From: JAICKM01 sp050998805
GTDB lineage: Bacteria; Chloroflexota; Chloroflexia; QHBQ01; JAICKM01
DNA: 64,000 nt
Assembly: GCA_050998805.1 (NCBI GenBank)
Contig: JBPCPV010000015.1
Span: 1 to 64,000 of the forward strand
Reading direction: 5' to 3'
Below the pieces are notes generated by a model. It saw only the letters and a program-made list of their open reading frames with translations, did no database searches and was not told where the DNA came from. Positions 33,308 through 42,073 of this stretch are shown here, in pieces (the first letter of the stretch is position 1; each line of letters starts with the position of its first letter). A program made the translations under genes and the position numbers.

Positions 33308-36220
33308 TTACCCCCGATCCCGCCGCCGCTTCAACACCTCGCCGGCGAGGTTGCCCGAAGCAGGCGGCGCGGCGGGGCCGGTCGGGGTGGCCGGATGAGT
33401 GATGTCGCCGGCGCGGGCCTCACGCTCGATACGGGCGGCGATTTCGGGAGCGGGCGGGCGGCTGCGGCCTTCGGCGTGGCGGCGCGCCTCGAACAACGGG
33501 CCGAGGGCGGCGCTGGCCGAGGCGTCACTCGGGACAGACGGCGCGAACGCAGGGGCGAGGCGACCACGGACCTCTCCGAGGAAGCGCGGCAGGTCGCTGG
33601 GGCCGATCATAACGCGGCGCACGCCGATGTCGAACGGTAGGAGCAAGATCGCCAAGAGCAGCAGCAGCGGCCAGAGGTCGGTGGCGCGGGAAACCGGCGG
33701 CAGGTCGTGGCGGAAGACCGTAGCCGCCCCGCTCGCATCGTCGGTGAGGGCGCGCCCACCGGTCGTGGCCGTCAGCCGCCCCAGCAGGCCGTTGTTGCCC
33801 GGCAGGGCGCGGTACTCAGGCGAGTAAGGCACCACGAGGCCGACGGTCTGCGCTCCGCCGCCGGGAGAGGGCACCGGAGTGCCGCTGTTGTCCGCTGCCC
33901 CGCCGCTCTGCACACGCACCAGGTATGCACCCTCGCCGCCCACTGCGAACTGGCCCTCGTAGTGGCCGGGCGCTGTCTGCCGCAGGTTGAGCGCCGAACT
34001 GACCGCACTCGTCGCACTCGCGGGCGGTACGACCAACGCGGCGGGGTGGAGGCCGTTGATCGGGCTGCCGGTGCCGTCCACGGCGTCGAGGCTGACGAGG
34101 CCCTTGTTGTCCTGCAAGTCCACACGGGCCTGCAAGCCGCCGCTGTTGTCGGTGCCCATCGCCCAGCGCGCCGCCGCGCCCCAGAATGTCGGGAAGCCGC
34201 TCCAGCCGACCCAATCCTTAGCCCAGCGGCCCTTCGCGTCGGATGTCCAGGCCGCCACACGCCCGAGGCCATACTGCCAGTGCGCCAGCAGAGGGTCGCC
34301 GATGTCGGAGACGAGCGCCTGTACGGCGGCGGGGCGGATCGTCGTGCCGACGTAGCCCAGGAGCGGCGGGGTGTCGGCGATGTCCTGCAAGATCGGGCTG
34401 GGCGCGTTCCGCTTCGGCACGAACTGGTGCTCGATCAGGTAGGACCGCGAGGCGAGGTGGCTCTCATGGGCGAAGATCGCAGGGAGGCTGCCGGCGTCCA
34501 GCGTGTTGTAGAACGTGCCGCCGCCTTTCGATGCCAGCGAGCCAAGCAGCCCGCCGTCCACATCTGAGCCGAGGCCGACCGTCGAGAGAGTGATATGCGC
34601 GGTGTCCATCCGCTTCAGAAGCCCTTCGTAGTCGCCCCCCCCAGACTGGCCGTCGGTCAGCAGCACGATGTGCTTGCCGCGTGCGTTGCTTTTTTCGAGC
34701 GCGTCCACCGCTGCGGCCAGCCCCGAATAGATGTACGTACCGCCGCCTGGACCGATGGTCGCCAGTTGGGAGCGCAGCGCCTCGGGATCGCCCATCTTCT
34801 GTAGTGGCACGACCCAAGCGGCCTGCGTGTCGAAGGTGACGACCCCGACGGAGTCTCGGGTGTTCAACTGGTTGATCGCCTGGTAGGCGGCCTCCTTAGC
34901 AAGCTCGATCTTCGACATGCCGGCTGCCGCGCCGCTGCCGCCCTGGGTCTCCTCCATGCTGCCGGAGCGGTCGATCACAAGCGCCATCGCCACGGCGGGG
35001 ATCTCCAGCTGCGAGGGCAGGTCCATCGTCACCGGCAGCATCTGCTCGAGCAGGCTGCGCGAGTAGCCGCCCGCGCCGTAGCTCTCCTCACCGCCGACGA
35101 CGATCAGCCCCCGCCCCAGGTCGCGCACATAGGTTTGGAGAGCGGGCTGCGCTCCCTGCGCCAGCTCGGGCAGGGGCACATCCACCAGCACCACCGCCTC
35201 GTAGACCGCCAGCTTCTTGAGGTCGAGCGGCAGGCTCGCGTCGGGGGTCACGTCGCTGTCCACCCCGGCTGCTGTGAGCGCGGCCTTGAGCGGCGCGGCC
35301 TCGTCTGGGTGGCCCTCGACAAGCAGGGCGCGGGGCTTGCCGGAGACGAAGCTGTACGCCGAGTACTGGTTGTTTTCGGGCCGCGTGTCCGCTCCGGCCG
35401 GCGGGCTGACCTCCACCTGGTAGCTGTGGAAGCCCTTGCCTGCGCCGACAACCGGCTGCACAAACGTCGTCGTGCCCGCGCTCAGGCGCACATCCTGTGT
35501 GCCGATCAGCCCGCCGTCGGCGAGCAGGCGGATTGTGGCGCTTGTCTCGCCCGTCGAGCGGATGGTGATCCGTAAGTCGAACCGCTCGCCCTCTCGAACG
35601 TTGCCGGGGGCTTCGAGGTTGTCCACAAGCACTTCGCGGCCCGGCGGCACAGCCAACGGCAGCACATCGAGCTTCACGCCCCGCGCCGCCGCGAGCCGTG
35701 CTGCGCTCTCGGCACTGTCGAGGTTCTCGTTGCCGTCGGAAAGCAGCACGAGCCGACCCTGCGCGTCAGGGGGGATCAGCGCGGTGCCTAGCCGGATTGC
35801 TTCGGCGAGGTTGCTGAAGCTGCTCACCGGCTTGCTGGTGACATCCGGCAGCGTGGTGTCGTTGTTCAGCGGGCGGTCCACCACGGCATCTCCGCCGAAG
35901 GCGACGACAGCCGCCTGGTCGTGCTTCCCTATGGATGGCAACGCCTGCCGCACGAAGCCGACCGCCTCGTCCTGCTGCGCGGCGGGCACACTGTCCGAGC
36001 GGTCGAGCAGGAAGACGACGGCCATATTGTCCACCGTCTGCACGATCTGCATCCCGGCGACGGCCAACACGAGCAGCGTCAGCAGCACAAGCCGCAGCCC
36101 CAATCCGGCCCGCCTCCGCGCACGCGGCATCGCCGCCATGCTCTCCCGTGCCGCCCAGACGGTGAGCGGCAGCAGGGCAAGCAGGAGCAGGGCCAGAGGC
36201 TGGGTGAAGCTAACGGTCAT
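33308..36220 (-). CDS. Membrane protein with two VWA domains and a GATase-like domain
   Basis: The protein of about 970 residues starts with two membrane helices (about 3-22 and 40-60). A first VWA domain follows (MIDAS-type DRSDS near 73), then beta-sandwich repeats, a class-I glutamine-amidotransferase-like domain (RALLVEGHPDE... RGLIVVGGEESYGAGGY), a second VWA domain (VIDRSGSMEE, near 415) and a C-terminal region with a further helix (LWPLLLLLAILLLPFDIG, near 840). This layout resembles BatA-type proteins but is much longer. The amidotransferase part shows no obvious catalytic Cys. ATG 36220 overlaps the PDDEXK gene by 11 bases and suits coupling; an in-frame start at 36250 is the alternative. 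A role in surface adhesion or AAA/MoxR-linked assembly is inference. Confidence 0.8.
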   Translation of the reverse strand: MTVSFTQPLALLLLALLPLTVWAARESMAAMPRARRRAGLGLRLVLLTLLVLAVAGMQIVQTVDNMAVVFLLDRSDSVPAAQQDEAVGFVRQALPSIGKHDQAAVVAFGGDAVVDRPLNNDTTLPDVTSKPVSSFSNLAEAIRLGTALIPPDAQGRLVLLSDGNENLDSAESAARLAAARGVKLDVLPLAVPPGREVLVDNLEAPGNVREGERFDLRITIRSTGETSATIRLLADGGLIGTQDVRLSAGTTTFVQPVVGAGKGFHSYQVEVSPPAGADTRPENNQYSAYSFVSGKPRALLVEGHPDEAAPLKAALTAAGVDSDVTPDASLPLDLKKLAVYEAVVLVDVPLPELAQGAQPALQTYVRDLGRGLIVVGGEESYGAGGYSRSLLEQMLPVTMDLPSQLEIPAVAMALVIDRSGSMEETQGGSGAAAGMSKIELAKEAAYQAINQLNTRDSVGVVTFDTQAAWVVPLQKMGDPEALRSQLATIGPGGGTYIYSGLAAAVDALEKSNARGKHIVLLTDGQSGGGDYEGLLKRMDTAHITLSTVGLGSDVDGGLLGSLASKGGGTFYNTLDAGSLPAIFAHESHLASRSYLIEHQFVPKRNAPSPILQDIADTPPLLGYVGTTIRPAAVQALVSDIGDPLLAHWQYGLGRVAAWTSDAKGRWAKDWVGWSGFPTFWGAAARWAMGTDNSGGLQARVDLQDNKGLVSLDAVDGTGSPINGLHPAALVVPPASATSAVSSALNLRQTAPGHYEGQFAVGGEGAYLVRVQSGGAADNSGTPVPSPGGGAQTVGLVVPYSPEYRALPGNNGLLGRLTATTGGRALTDDASGAATVFRHDLPPVSRATDLWPLLLLLAILLLPFDIGVRRVMIGPSDLPRFLGEVRGRLAPAFAPSVPSDASASAALGPLFEARRHAEGRSRPPAPEIAARIEREARAGDITHPATPTGPAAPPASGNLAGEVLKRRRDRG

Positions 36221-37268
36221 GGCCCGCCCCGTCCGGTTCCGGCTCCGCACTCCCCAACTCCGCCTCCAGTTCGGCTAAGGTCGGTAGGCTGCGCTGCAAT
36301 CCTTCGGGCAGAGCTTCGGTGAGTTGGTATACCGAGACGCCCATCGGCTTGTTGAAGTCACGCAGCGCGTACTCCGCGATCACCTTGTTCTTGCTCCTGC
36401 ATAGAATAATCCCGATGCTCGGCTGGTCGTCGGTGTGCTGCAGCAGGTCGTCCACTGCCGACAGGTAGAAGTTCATCTTGCCGGCGAACTCCGGCTGGAA
36501 CTCGGCGACTTTCAGGTCTATGACCACGTAGCAGCGCAGGCGGAGGTGGTAGAACAGGAGATCGATATAGAAATCCTGCCCGCCGACCTCAAGGCGGTAT
36601 TGGCTGCCGACGAAGGCGAAGCCGACGCCAAGCTCGAGCAAGAACTCGCGTATATGCGCGGTCAGCCCCTTCTCAAGATCCCGCTCTTGCGCCGCCTCAC
36701 CGAGCATCAGGAAGTCGAAATTGTATGGGTCTTTAAGTATCTGCTGCGCCAGCTCGGATTGGGGCGTGGGCAGATTGCGCGCGAAGTTCGTAGGGGCTTG
36801 GCCTTGCCTCTGGTAGAGGCCGCTGCCGATCTGGTGAGTCAGAATGGCGCGGCTCCAACCATTTCGGATCGCTTCTTGGATGTACCACTCTCTAGCATCT
36901 GCGTCTTTCACCTGCTCGACGATCTGCACGTTGTGGAACCAGGGAATTTGTGCAGCAGCTTGCTGCACAAATTGCTCATCTGGATAGGCTTCCGCGAAGG
37001 CCCTCATGTAGTGGAGGTTGCGCGGCGACCAGCCCTTCATATCGGGGAAAGCGAGGCGGAGGTCGGCGGCGAGGCGGGGGATAACTCTCGTACCCCAGGT
37101 TTGCTCGGCCTGCCGCGTCAAAATCTCCCCACCTATCTGCCAGTAGAGCAAGACCAGTTCGCGGTTGACGGCCAGCCCCGCCCGCAACTGCGCCGTCCGT
37201 ATCCGCTCCTTGAGCTCCCGCAAGAAGTCGTCATAGCCCTCGGCGAGGGGTACTATGTCATGTGCCAT
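36210..37268 (-). CDS. PDDEXK nuclease of the YhcG/DUF1016 family
   Basis: The 352-residue protein has the DUF1016 N-terminal domain (LLYWQIGGEILTRQAEQTWG, GWSPRNLHYMRAFAEAYP, about 30-175). It also has a C-terminal PDDEXK nuclease domain with GQDFYIDLLFYH and VVIDLKV, giving the Asp and Asp-x-Lys of the active site. Family members are scattered among bacteria, often beside restriction systems or mobile DNA, and are thought to act on nucleic acids. Here it sits between a protease and a VWA protein, with an 11-base overlap on one side and a 9-base gap on the other. No partner nuclease is nearby. Confidence 0.88.
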   Translation of the reverse strand: MAHDIVPLAEGYDDFLRELKERIRTAQLRAGLAVNRELVLLYWQIGGEILTRQAEQTWGTRVIPRLAADLRLAFPDMKGWSPRNLHYMRAFAEAYPDEQFVQQAAAQIPWFHNVQIVEQVKDADAREWYIQEAIRNGWSRAILTHQIGSGLYQRQGQAPTNFARNLPTPQSELAQQILKDPYNFDFLMLGEAAQERDLEKGLTAHIREFLLELGVGFAFVGSQYRLEVGGQDFYIDLLFYHLRLRCYVVIDLKVAEFQPEFAGKMNFYLSAVDDLLQHTDDQPSIGIILCRSKNKVIAEYALRDFNKPMGVSVYQLTEALPEGLQRSLPTLAELEAELGSAEPEPDGAGHDR

Positions 37269-37277
37269 CGAGAACTC

Positions 37278-39218
37278 TCACGGCGTCCGCCGCAACTCGA
37301 CCCTATACCCTGCCGTCTCCGTCGTCGTCGGGGCCATCGCGGAGATCACCAGCACGGCCTGGGAGACGGCGCTGCCGAGGGCGGGGATGGTGAGGCTGCC
37401 ATGCCCGGAGGCGTCTATGGTTAGCGTCTCGATCTTGACGTTGTGCGCGCCGGGTCCGTACTCGATTGCCGCCACGGACCAGCCCTGGGGCACAACATCG
37501 GCGACGCGCACCCAGCCCGCCGCCTGCCAGCCGCCGTCGTCGTTCTCGGCATCCGTGCTGTAGCCGATCGCCGGCAGGCTGATGTCGTCAACCGCCCAAC
37601 TGGGGGCGTTATATCCCTCGTCGGTCAGGTACTGGAAACGGACAAGGATCTGTTTGCCGGAGTAGGCCGAGAGGTCCACCTGCTCGTGGACCCAGACCGG
37701 CGGGTCGGCGCTCTTCGAGGCGTGGCCGCTCGGGCCGGTGTAGCCGTGGCCGTAGTTCGCGCCGTTCGGGTTCGTATCGGTGGTATGGGCCGAGCTCTGC
37801 GTCGCCCAAGTCTTGCCGCCGTCCGTCGAGACCTCCACATAGCCGTAGTCGAAGTCGCCCTCGATCTGATACCACGTCCAGAAGTCGAGCGAGGGGCGCT
37901 GCGCCTGGCTGAGGTCGAAGGCGTGCGTCAGCGTCATGTCGGCCGAGTCGCGGCGGTTGCTGTACCAGAAGCGGCGGCCTGAGTGGGCCTGGGTCGCCAC
38001 CAGGGGCGAGGTAGCCGCGCCCTGGAAGTCCACCACCGTGTCGCCCGTGCCGCGCTCCAGCGAGATGTAGTCGGCCCCGTACTGATGCACGTCGCTGCTC
38101 ACCGTCGCTGGGTAGCGGATCACCCGCTTGTCGGTGCTGACGCGGGAGGTGAGCGCATCGTAGGAGTACCGCCCGCTTCCCACCTGCGGATCATTCACAT
38201 AGTTGGCGATTGTCCAGTCGCGGAAAACGTCGTCGAAGCCGACCTGTGAGCCACGGCGCTGCAACGCCCCACTGACCGCCGCGACACCCGTCCCCGGAGA
38301 CGCGAGCAGCGCCTTGAGGAACTCGGCGTCGCCGTAGTGGGCCATCAGGTAGCGGAAGAACAGATAAGCCGCGCCGTAATGCACCGGGTCGGGCGTGTCG
38401 CTCCATGTGGTGAGCTGCACGTCGGGGCGATTGCGGAAGGCGGCGTCGCTCCCGCCGACATCGTAGCCGTTCAGCGCCATCGCCACCTCAGAGCAGCCCT
38501 CGTCCACCCAAATATCGCGGTTGCGCTGCACGTTCCAGTGGATCATGTGCTGAAACTCGTGGGCCAGTACGCCCTCGTAGAAGTTGTAGCTGCCGGTCAG
38601 CCCCTCCGGCTTGGCCGCGATGTAGATCATCTCGCGCTGGTTGCTGTACGGGTTGACCTGCCGCACGTACTCGTCCGACGAGGAGAAGTATCCACCGACT
38701 CCGGGGATGTTCGCGGTCAGGATCGTCATATGGGGATCGCCGTCCACTCCCGGGTTCCACTCGCTGCCGAAATACTGCCGGTCTGTCGGGTAGATCTTGT
38801 CCTCGAACTTCGTCGCCGAGGCTCGCAGGTAGTCGAGATTGACGTCGAAGCCGTTCTGCACGTACCAGTAGGCGTGGTCGGTGACGAGGCGAACCGTCGC
38901 GCTGATCGTGATGTTGTCCTTCTCTCTGAAGCGGGCGAGGCTGAAGCCGTCAACATCGCCGACATGCTTGTTGAGCGGGGCAGTACGGGCGATATGTGGG
39001 ATGGCGGCGTCGGTCTTGAGGCGGAGTTCGGACGTGAGCTGGTAGAGATCCTTGCCGGGTATGGCGGCCTTCTCCAGGGCTGTCGCGTCGGCCTGGGCGT
39101 CCTGAGCGGTCTGGACCGACGCGCCCCAATCGCTGCGCCCGCCGTTGCCGCCGAAGCTGACGTTCGCCGCCGCCAGCGCGACCAGGATGAGTATGAAGAT
39201 GGATGTGGCACGGAGCAT
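37278..39218 (-). CDS. Secreted M6/immune-inhibitor-A-like zinc metalloprotease
   Basis: This exported protease of about 646 residues has a signal peptide (IFILILVALAAANVSF) and a propeptide-like region. The zinc motif HEFQHMIHW lies near residues 217-225 with the extra ligand side WVDEGCSEVAM. A beta-rich region follows (SLDFWTWYQIEGDFDYGYVEVSTDGGKTW, then WAVDDISLP), typical of the M6/immune inhibitor A carbohydrate-like domain. The start is ATG 39218 or the GTG 9 bases earlier. A minus-strand TATAAT at 39274-39269 with a weak TGGCTA 17 bases upstream may be its promoter. The two downstream genes may be cotranscribed. Confidence 0.88.
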   Translation of the reverse strand: MLRATSIFILILVALAAANVSFGGNGGRSDWGASVQTAQDAQADATALEKAAIPGKDLYQLTSELRLKTDAAIPHIARTAPLNKHVGDVDGFSLARFREKDNITISATVRLVTDHAYWYVQNGFDVNLDYLRASATKFEDKIYPTDRQYFGSEWNPGVDGDPHMTILTANIPGVGGYFSSSDEYVRQVNPYSNQREMIYIAAKPEGLTGSYNFYEGVLAHEFQHMIHWNVQRNRDIWVDEGCSEVAMALNGYDVGGSDAAFRNRPDVQLTTWSDTPDPVHYGAAYLFFRYLMAHYGDAEFLKALLASPGTGVAAVSGALQRRGSQVGFDDVFRDWTIANYVNDPQVGSGRYSYDALTSRVSTDKRVIRYPATVSSDVHQYGADYISLERGTGDTVVDFQGAATSPLVATQAHSGRRFWYSNRRDSADMTLTHAFDLSQAQRPSLDFWTWYQIEGDFDYGYVEVSTDGGKTWATQSSAHTTDTNPNGANYGHGYTGPSGHASKSADPPVWVHEQVDLSAYSGKQILVRFQYLTDEGYNAPSWAVDDISLPAIGYSTDAENDDGGWQAAGWVRVADVVPQGWSVAAIEYGPGAHNVKIETLTIDASGHGSLTIPALGSAVSQAVLVISAMAPTTTETAGYRVELRRTP

Positions 39219-39268
39219 AATCGTCACTAAGCGATAGGCAGTGGGCAGTCGCCGGTCGTTCTGCTCCC

Positions 39269-39297
39269 ATTATACGTATTTTGCCAGCAAATAGCCA
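39269..39297 (-). promoter_or_regulatory. Possible promoter of the metalloprotease
   Basis: On the minus strand TATAAT (39274-39269) is preceded at 17 bases by TGGCTA (39297-39292), a poor -35. The -10 box is perfect; the assignment rests mainly on it and on its position about 50 bases before the start codon. Confidence 0.45.
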
Positions 39298-39312
39298 GAG
39301 ATGCTGAAGGCT

Positions 39313-40125
39313 CTACTTGTGAACAATGAACACGAGCTCCGTCGCAAACTCCAGCCTCTTGATCGACCAGGCTTCATTCTGTATTAGCTCCCTGAACCTC
39401 ATTTCATAATTGCCGACCATTCCCTTGCTCCTTCCGCTAAGGCTGTGTGCGGGAAAGGAGACGACGAGGTGAGGCGCATCAATCGCTCTCATCAGCTCTA
39501 TTCCGGCGGATTTGTCGGTCTGTTCCAAACACGGTATAGCCTTTAGGAGAAAGGCGACATCCGCAGCCTGCGTCGGGGGGTCGTTGATTACATCGCGTGT
39601 CTCGGCGTGCCCTTGCACGTCCACCAAGCGGAAAAACTCGGTGAGAAAATCGGCGAGGTCATAATAGATGTCGTAGGCGTAGTACTGCGTGTCGCTCGCC
39701 CGATCCATCCAGGGGGTGCAGAGCGGGTTGAATCCGCAGGCAATATCCAGCACAGTCCTGACTTCCGGCAGCTTAGCGAAGATGGTGGAGTAGAACTGCT
39801 CAAGTATCGGCAGGCGCTCCCGCGTTGAGGCGTGGTGAGCCATTATCCGACGGCAGGCCAGGCGAAAGTCTTGCTGGTTCCCCGCTGCCTGTAATCTCCG
39901 CAGCTCGTCAAGCCACAGATCATACCCGTCGTTGCCGCTGACGTAGACCCCGGCAACTTGATGTAGCTTGTTCTTAGTTGCCTTGATGGCCTCCTTCGAG
40001 TTGCGCCGCTTCCTGAGTTCCTGCCGCGCAATAGCCGCGATGAACTCGCGCGAAATATTCCGGTACTTGGGACTCGCTAGTACGGCGCTGACGATCTGAG
40101 CAACATCATCGTCCACTCCATCCAT
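39313..40125 (-). CDS. 16S rRNA (guanine1405-N7)-methyltransferase, ArmA/Rmt/FmrO type
   Basis: The 270-residue protein matches the aminoglycoside-resistance methyltransferases that methylate N7 of G1405 in 16S rRNA helix 44, blocking 4,6-disubstituted deoxystreptamines such as gentamicin and kanamycin. Visible family motifs are LASPKYRNIS (16-25), HHASTRERLPIL (97-108), the SAM site LDIACGFNPL (126-135), LLKAIPCLEQ (193-202) and SFPAHSLSGRSKGM (223-236). GGGGAG precedes the ATG, which starts 1 base after the stop of the tgt gene. Base composition is visibly AT-richer than the neighbourhood. No aminoglycoside biosynthesis gene is in the window. Family membership is firm; activity and target base are inferred. 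Confidence 0.9.
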   Translation of the reverse strand: MDGVDDDVAQIVSAVLASPKYRNISREFIAAIARQELRKRRNSKEAIKATKNKLHQVAGVYVSGNDGYDLWLDELRRLQAAGNQQDFRLACRRIMAHHASTRERLPILEQFYSTIFAKLPEVRTVLDIACGFNPLCTPWMDRASDTQYYAYDIYYDLADFLTEFFRLVDVQGHAETRDVINDPPTQAADVAFLLKAIPCLEQTDKSAGIELMRAIDAPHLVVSFPAHSLSGRSKGMVGNYEMRFRELIQNEAWSIKRLEFATELVFIVHK

Positions 40126-40126
40126 C

Positions 40127-41218
40127 TCACACTCCCCGCAAGCGCCCCATGATCCTGGTCATGGATGTTAAGTTATGGATGGTTGCCAGCCTAAAGAAGA
40201 GACTGTCGCCGATCTTGAAGAGATGATGCAGGTAGCCCACTGAGTAGGTGGAGCAGCACAAGCAACAGCACGAGCGCGAAATAGCCTCCGTGGACTTGAT
40301 GTGCTTCTTATCGGCTATGTACAGATAGCTAAACCGGTCGCCGCCCGATCTCGACAGTATCTCGGTTTCGTCCGCAGGCACATAGAGGCGGCCTTGCCTC
40401 GCATCCCTTGTGGGCAGCGCGCTGTCAAACAGGTCGTAGCCGAGCTGTACGCACGCTCGGATACTGTCGGGGTGACCGACCCCTAGCGCGTGCATCGGCA
40501 GGTCTGCGGGCACAAGCTCCCGCGTGTAGGCAAGAATATCGGTCAGCAGGCCCCCCTTTGCGTCGAGCGGCCACCCGCCATAGCCGAAGCCGTCTAAGTC
40601 GAGCGCGAGCAAAGCATCGGCGCAACGCTTACGCAGTTCGAGGAAGCCGCCGCCCTGGATCACCCCGAACAAGAGCGGTCTTGCCCCATCGGGCGCGTTT
40701 TTCTGATCGAGCAGCCGCTGAAACTCCGCCTTGCAACGCTTCGCCCAATTTACCGTTCGGCGGACCGCCTCTTCCTGCACATCGAAGGGCGCGTCAACGT
40801 GCGTGCAGTCGTCGAGGCAGATCACCACATCGCTGCCGTAGCTTAACTGTAGCTGGATAGCTTTCTCCGGCGTGAGCTGAAACTTGCGGTCGGTTCCTTC
40901 CGGGCGAAAGATAATCCCCTTGTCGGTGATCTGCCCGAACTTGGGGTTTTGCCTGATCATCGAGTAAGCCTGAAAGCCGCCCGAGTCGGTTATGATCGGC
41001 CGTTGCCACGCGCACATCTTGTGCAAGCCGCCTAGCGCCTGGACTACGGAGGATCCCGGACGCTGTGTCAGATGGAACGTGTTCATAACCAACGCTTGGA
41101 TGCCGCACTGCACAAGGTCGGTCGAGTCGAGCGACCTCACCACACCAAGAGTGGCATCAGGCAAGAAAACCGGCAGGTCCACGTCCCCATGCGGCAGGTG
41201 AATGACCGTCCTAGCCAT
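40127..41218 (-). CDS. tgt: tRNA-guanine transglycosylase
   Basis: The 363-residue protein belongs to the TGT family, which exchanges G34 of tRNAs with GUN anticodons for a queuosine precursor. The TIM-barrel motifs are present: TDSGGFQ (77-83), ALGVGHPDSI (244-253) and FDSALPTRDARQGRLY with the nucleophile Asp265. Zinc ligands are Cys317, Cys319, Cys322 and His348 in the C-terminal module (CCCLCC...YLHHL...TIHNL), spaced as in known enzymes. The substrate-lid motif, usually GGLAVGE, reads GGWPLDAKG (215-223), which may change base specificity. It overlaps rsmI by 8 bases. No queuosine biosynthesis genes are in the window. Confidence 0.88.
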   Translation of the reverse strand: MARTVIHLPHGDVDLPVFLPDATLGVVRSLDSTDLVQCGIQALVMNTFHLTQRPGSSVVQALGGLHKMCAWQRPIITDSGGFQAYSMIRQNPKFGQITDKGIIFRPEGTDRKFQLTPEKAIQLQLSYGSDVVICLDDCTHVDAPFDVQEEAVRRTVNWAKRCKAEFQRLLDQKNAPDGARPLLFGVIQGGGFLELRKRCADALLALDLDGFGYGGWPLDAKGGLLTDILAYTRELVPADLPMHALGVGHPDSIRACVQLGYDLFDSALPTRDARQGRLYVPADETEILSRSGGDRFSYLYIADKKHIKSTEAISRSCCCLCCSTYSVGYLHHLFKIGDSLFFRLATIHNLTSMTRIMGRLRGV

Positions 41219-41969
41219 TGCCGCCTGGCTCTGACTGCTCTAACTCGCTCTCTTGCCTGCCGGCTGCTGCCGGCTTTGGCGCTCCCGCGATGACAATCGT
41301 ATACTCGCCCCTCGGTTTCGTCACCGCGAAGCCTTGCAGCAGTTCAGAGAGCGGGCCTCTCTGCACAGCCTCGTACAGCTTCGTCAGATCGTTTGCCAGC
41401 GCGGCTCGCCGATCCCCGAAGACCGCAAGCGCATCGTCCAGGAACTCGGTTATCCGGTAGGGGCTTTCGTAATAGATGAGCGTATGCGGCGAGTTCTGAT
41501 CGCTCTCGAAAAACCGCCTGCGAGCGGTAGGCTTTCGTGGCGGGAAGCCGCGAAAAGTAAAGCTGTGTGTAGCCAGGCCGGAGAGTACTAGAGCCGACAC
41601 AAAAGCCGTAGGCCCCGGTATTGTGGTGACGGTAATCCCGGCCGCAATTGCCCGCCTCACCAACGTAAAGCCGGGATCGGATATACCGGGTGTGCCTGCG
41701 CTCGTAACAAGCGCGACCGACTTCCCCTCTTCGAGCGCAGCGATTATTCGCGCCCCTGAGCGTTCCTCATTGTGCTCGTGAAACGATAGCTGCTGTTTCT
41801 TTATCTCAAAGTGCTTGAGCAGCAGCCCCGTTTTGCGGGTATCTTCACTCGCCACAAGATCCACTGCCGCCAGTGTCTCAAGCGCGCGAAGCGTAATATC
41901 TTTGCGATTGCCGATTGGCGTAGAGACTAAGTACAGTAACCCCGGCTCATCCACGACCTGTTCCCCCAT
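41211..41969 (-). CDS. rsmI: 16S rRNA (cytidine1402-2'-O)-methyltransferase
   Basis: RsmI 2'-O-methylates C1402 in the P-site part of 16S rRNA helix 44. The protein of about 252 residues has the tetrapyrrole-methylase-type SAM fold: VSTPIGNRKDITLRAL, VASEDTRKT, TSAGTPGISDPG and IPGPTAFVSAL. The C-terminal 20 residues are a Gln/Glu-rich extension. The start is ATG 41969; on the minus strand TATACT (41987-41982) ends 12 bases upstream, giving a very short leader. It is the first gene of a three-gene operon with tgt and the G1405 methyltransferase, and diverges from tRNA-Pro. Confidence 0.95.
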   Translation of the reverse strand: MGEQVVDEPGLLYLVSTPIGNRKDITLRALETLAAVDLVASEDTRKTGLLLKHFEIKKQQLSFHEHNEERSGARIIAALEEGKSVALVTSAGTPGISDPGFTLVRRAIAAGITVTTIPGPTAFVSALVLSGLATHSFTFRGFPPRKPTARRRFFESDQNSPHTLIYYESPYRITEFLDDALAVFGDRRAALANDLTKLYEAVQRGPLSELLQGFAVTKPRGEYTIVIAGAPKPAAAGRQESELEQSEPGGNG

Positions 41970-42014
41970 TGGCTCATGCACAGTATACCCCACGCTCTGC
42001 CGTCGCGCCACTAG

Positions 42015-42043
42015 TTGACAGCCCGTAGGCCATCTGGTATAAT
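42015..42043 (+). promoter_or_regulatory. Perfect consensus promoter of tRNA-Pro
   Basis: TTGACA (42015-42020) and TATAAT (42038-42043) are 17 bases apart, which is the full sigma-70 consensus. The tRNA begins 30 bases after the -10 box. Confidence 0.9.
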
Positions 42044-42073
42044 CAGGAGCGTGTCTACATCGGGCACAATTTA

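Noticed and set aside
33308..39218. The VWA, PDDEXK and metalloprotease genes as one defence system
   Set aside because: Apart from the nuclease there is no defence-type partner such as a helicase, methylase or sensor, and the other two are exported or membrane proteins.
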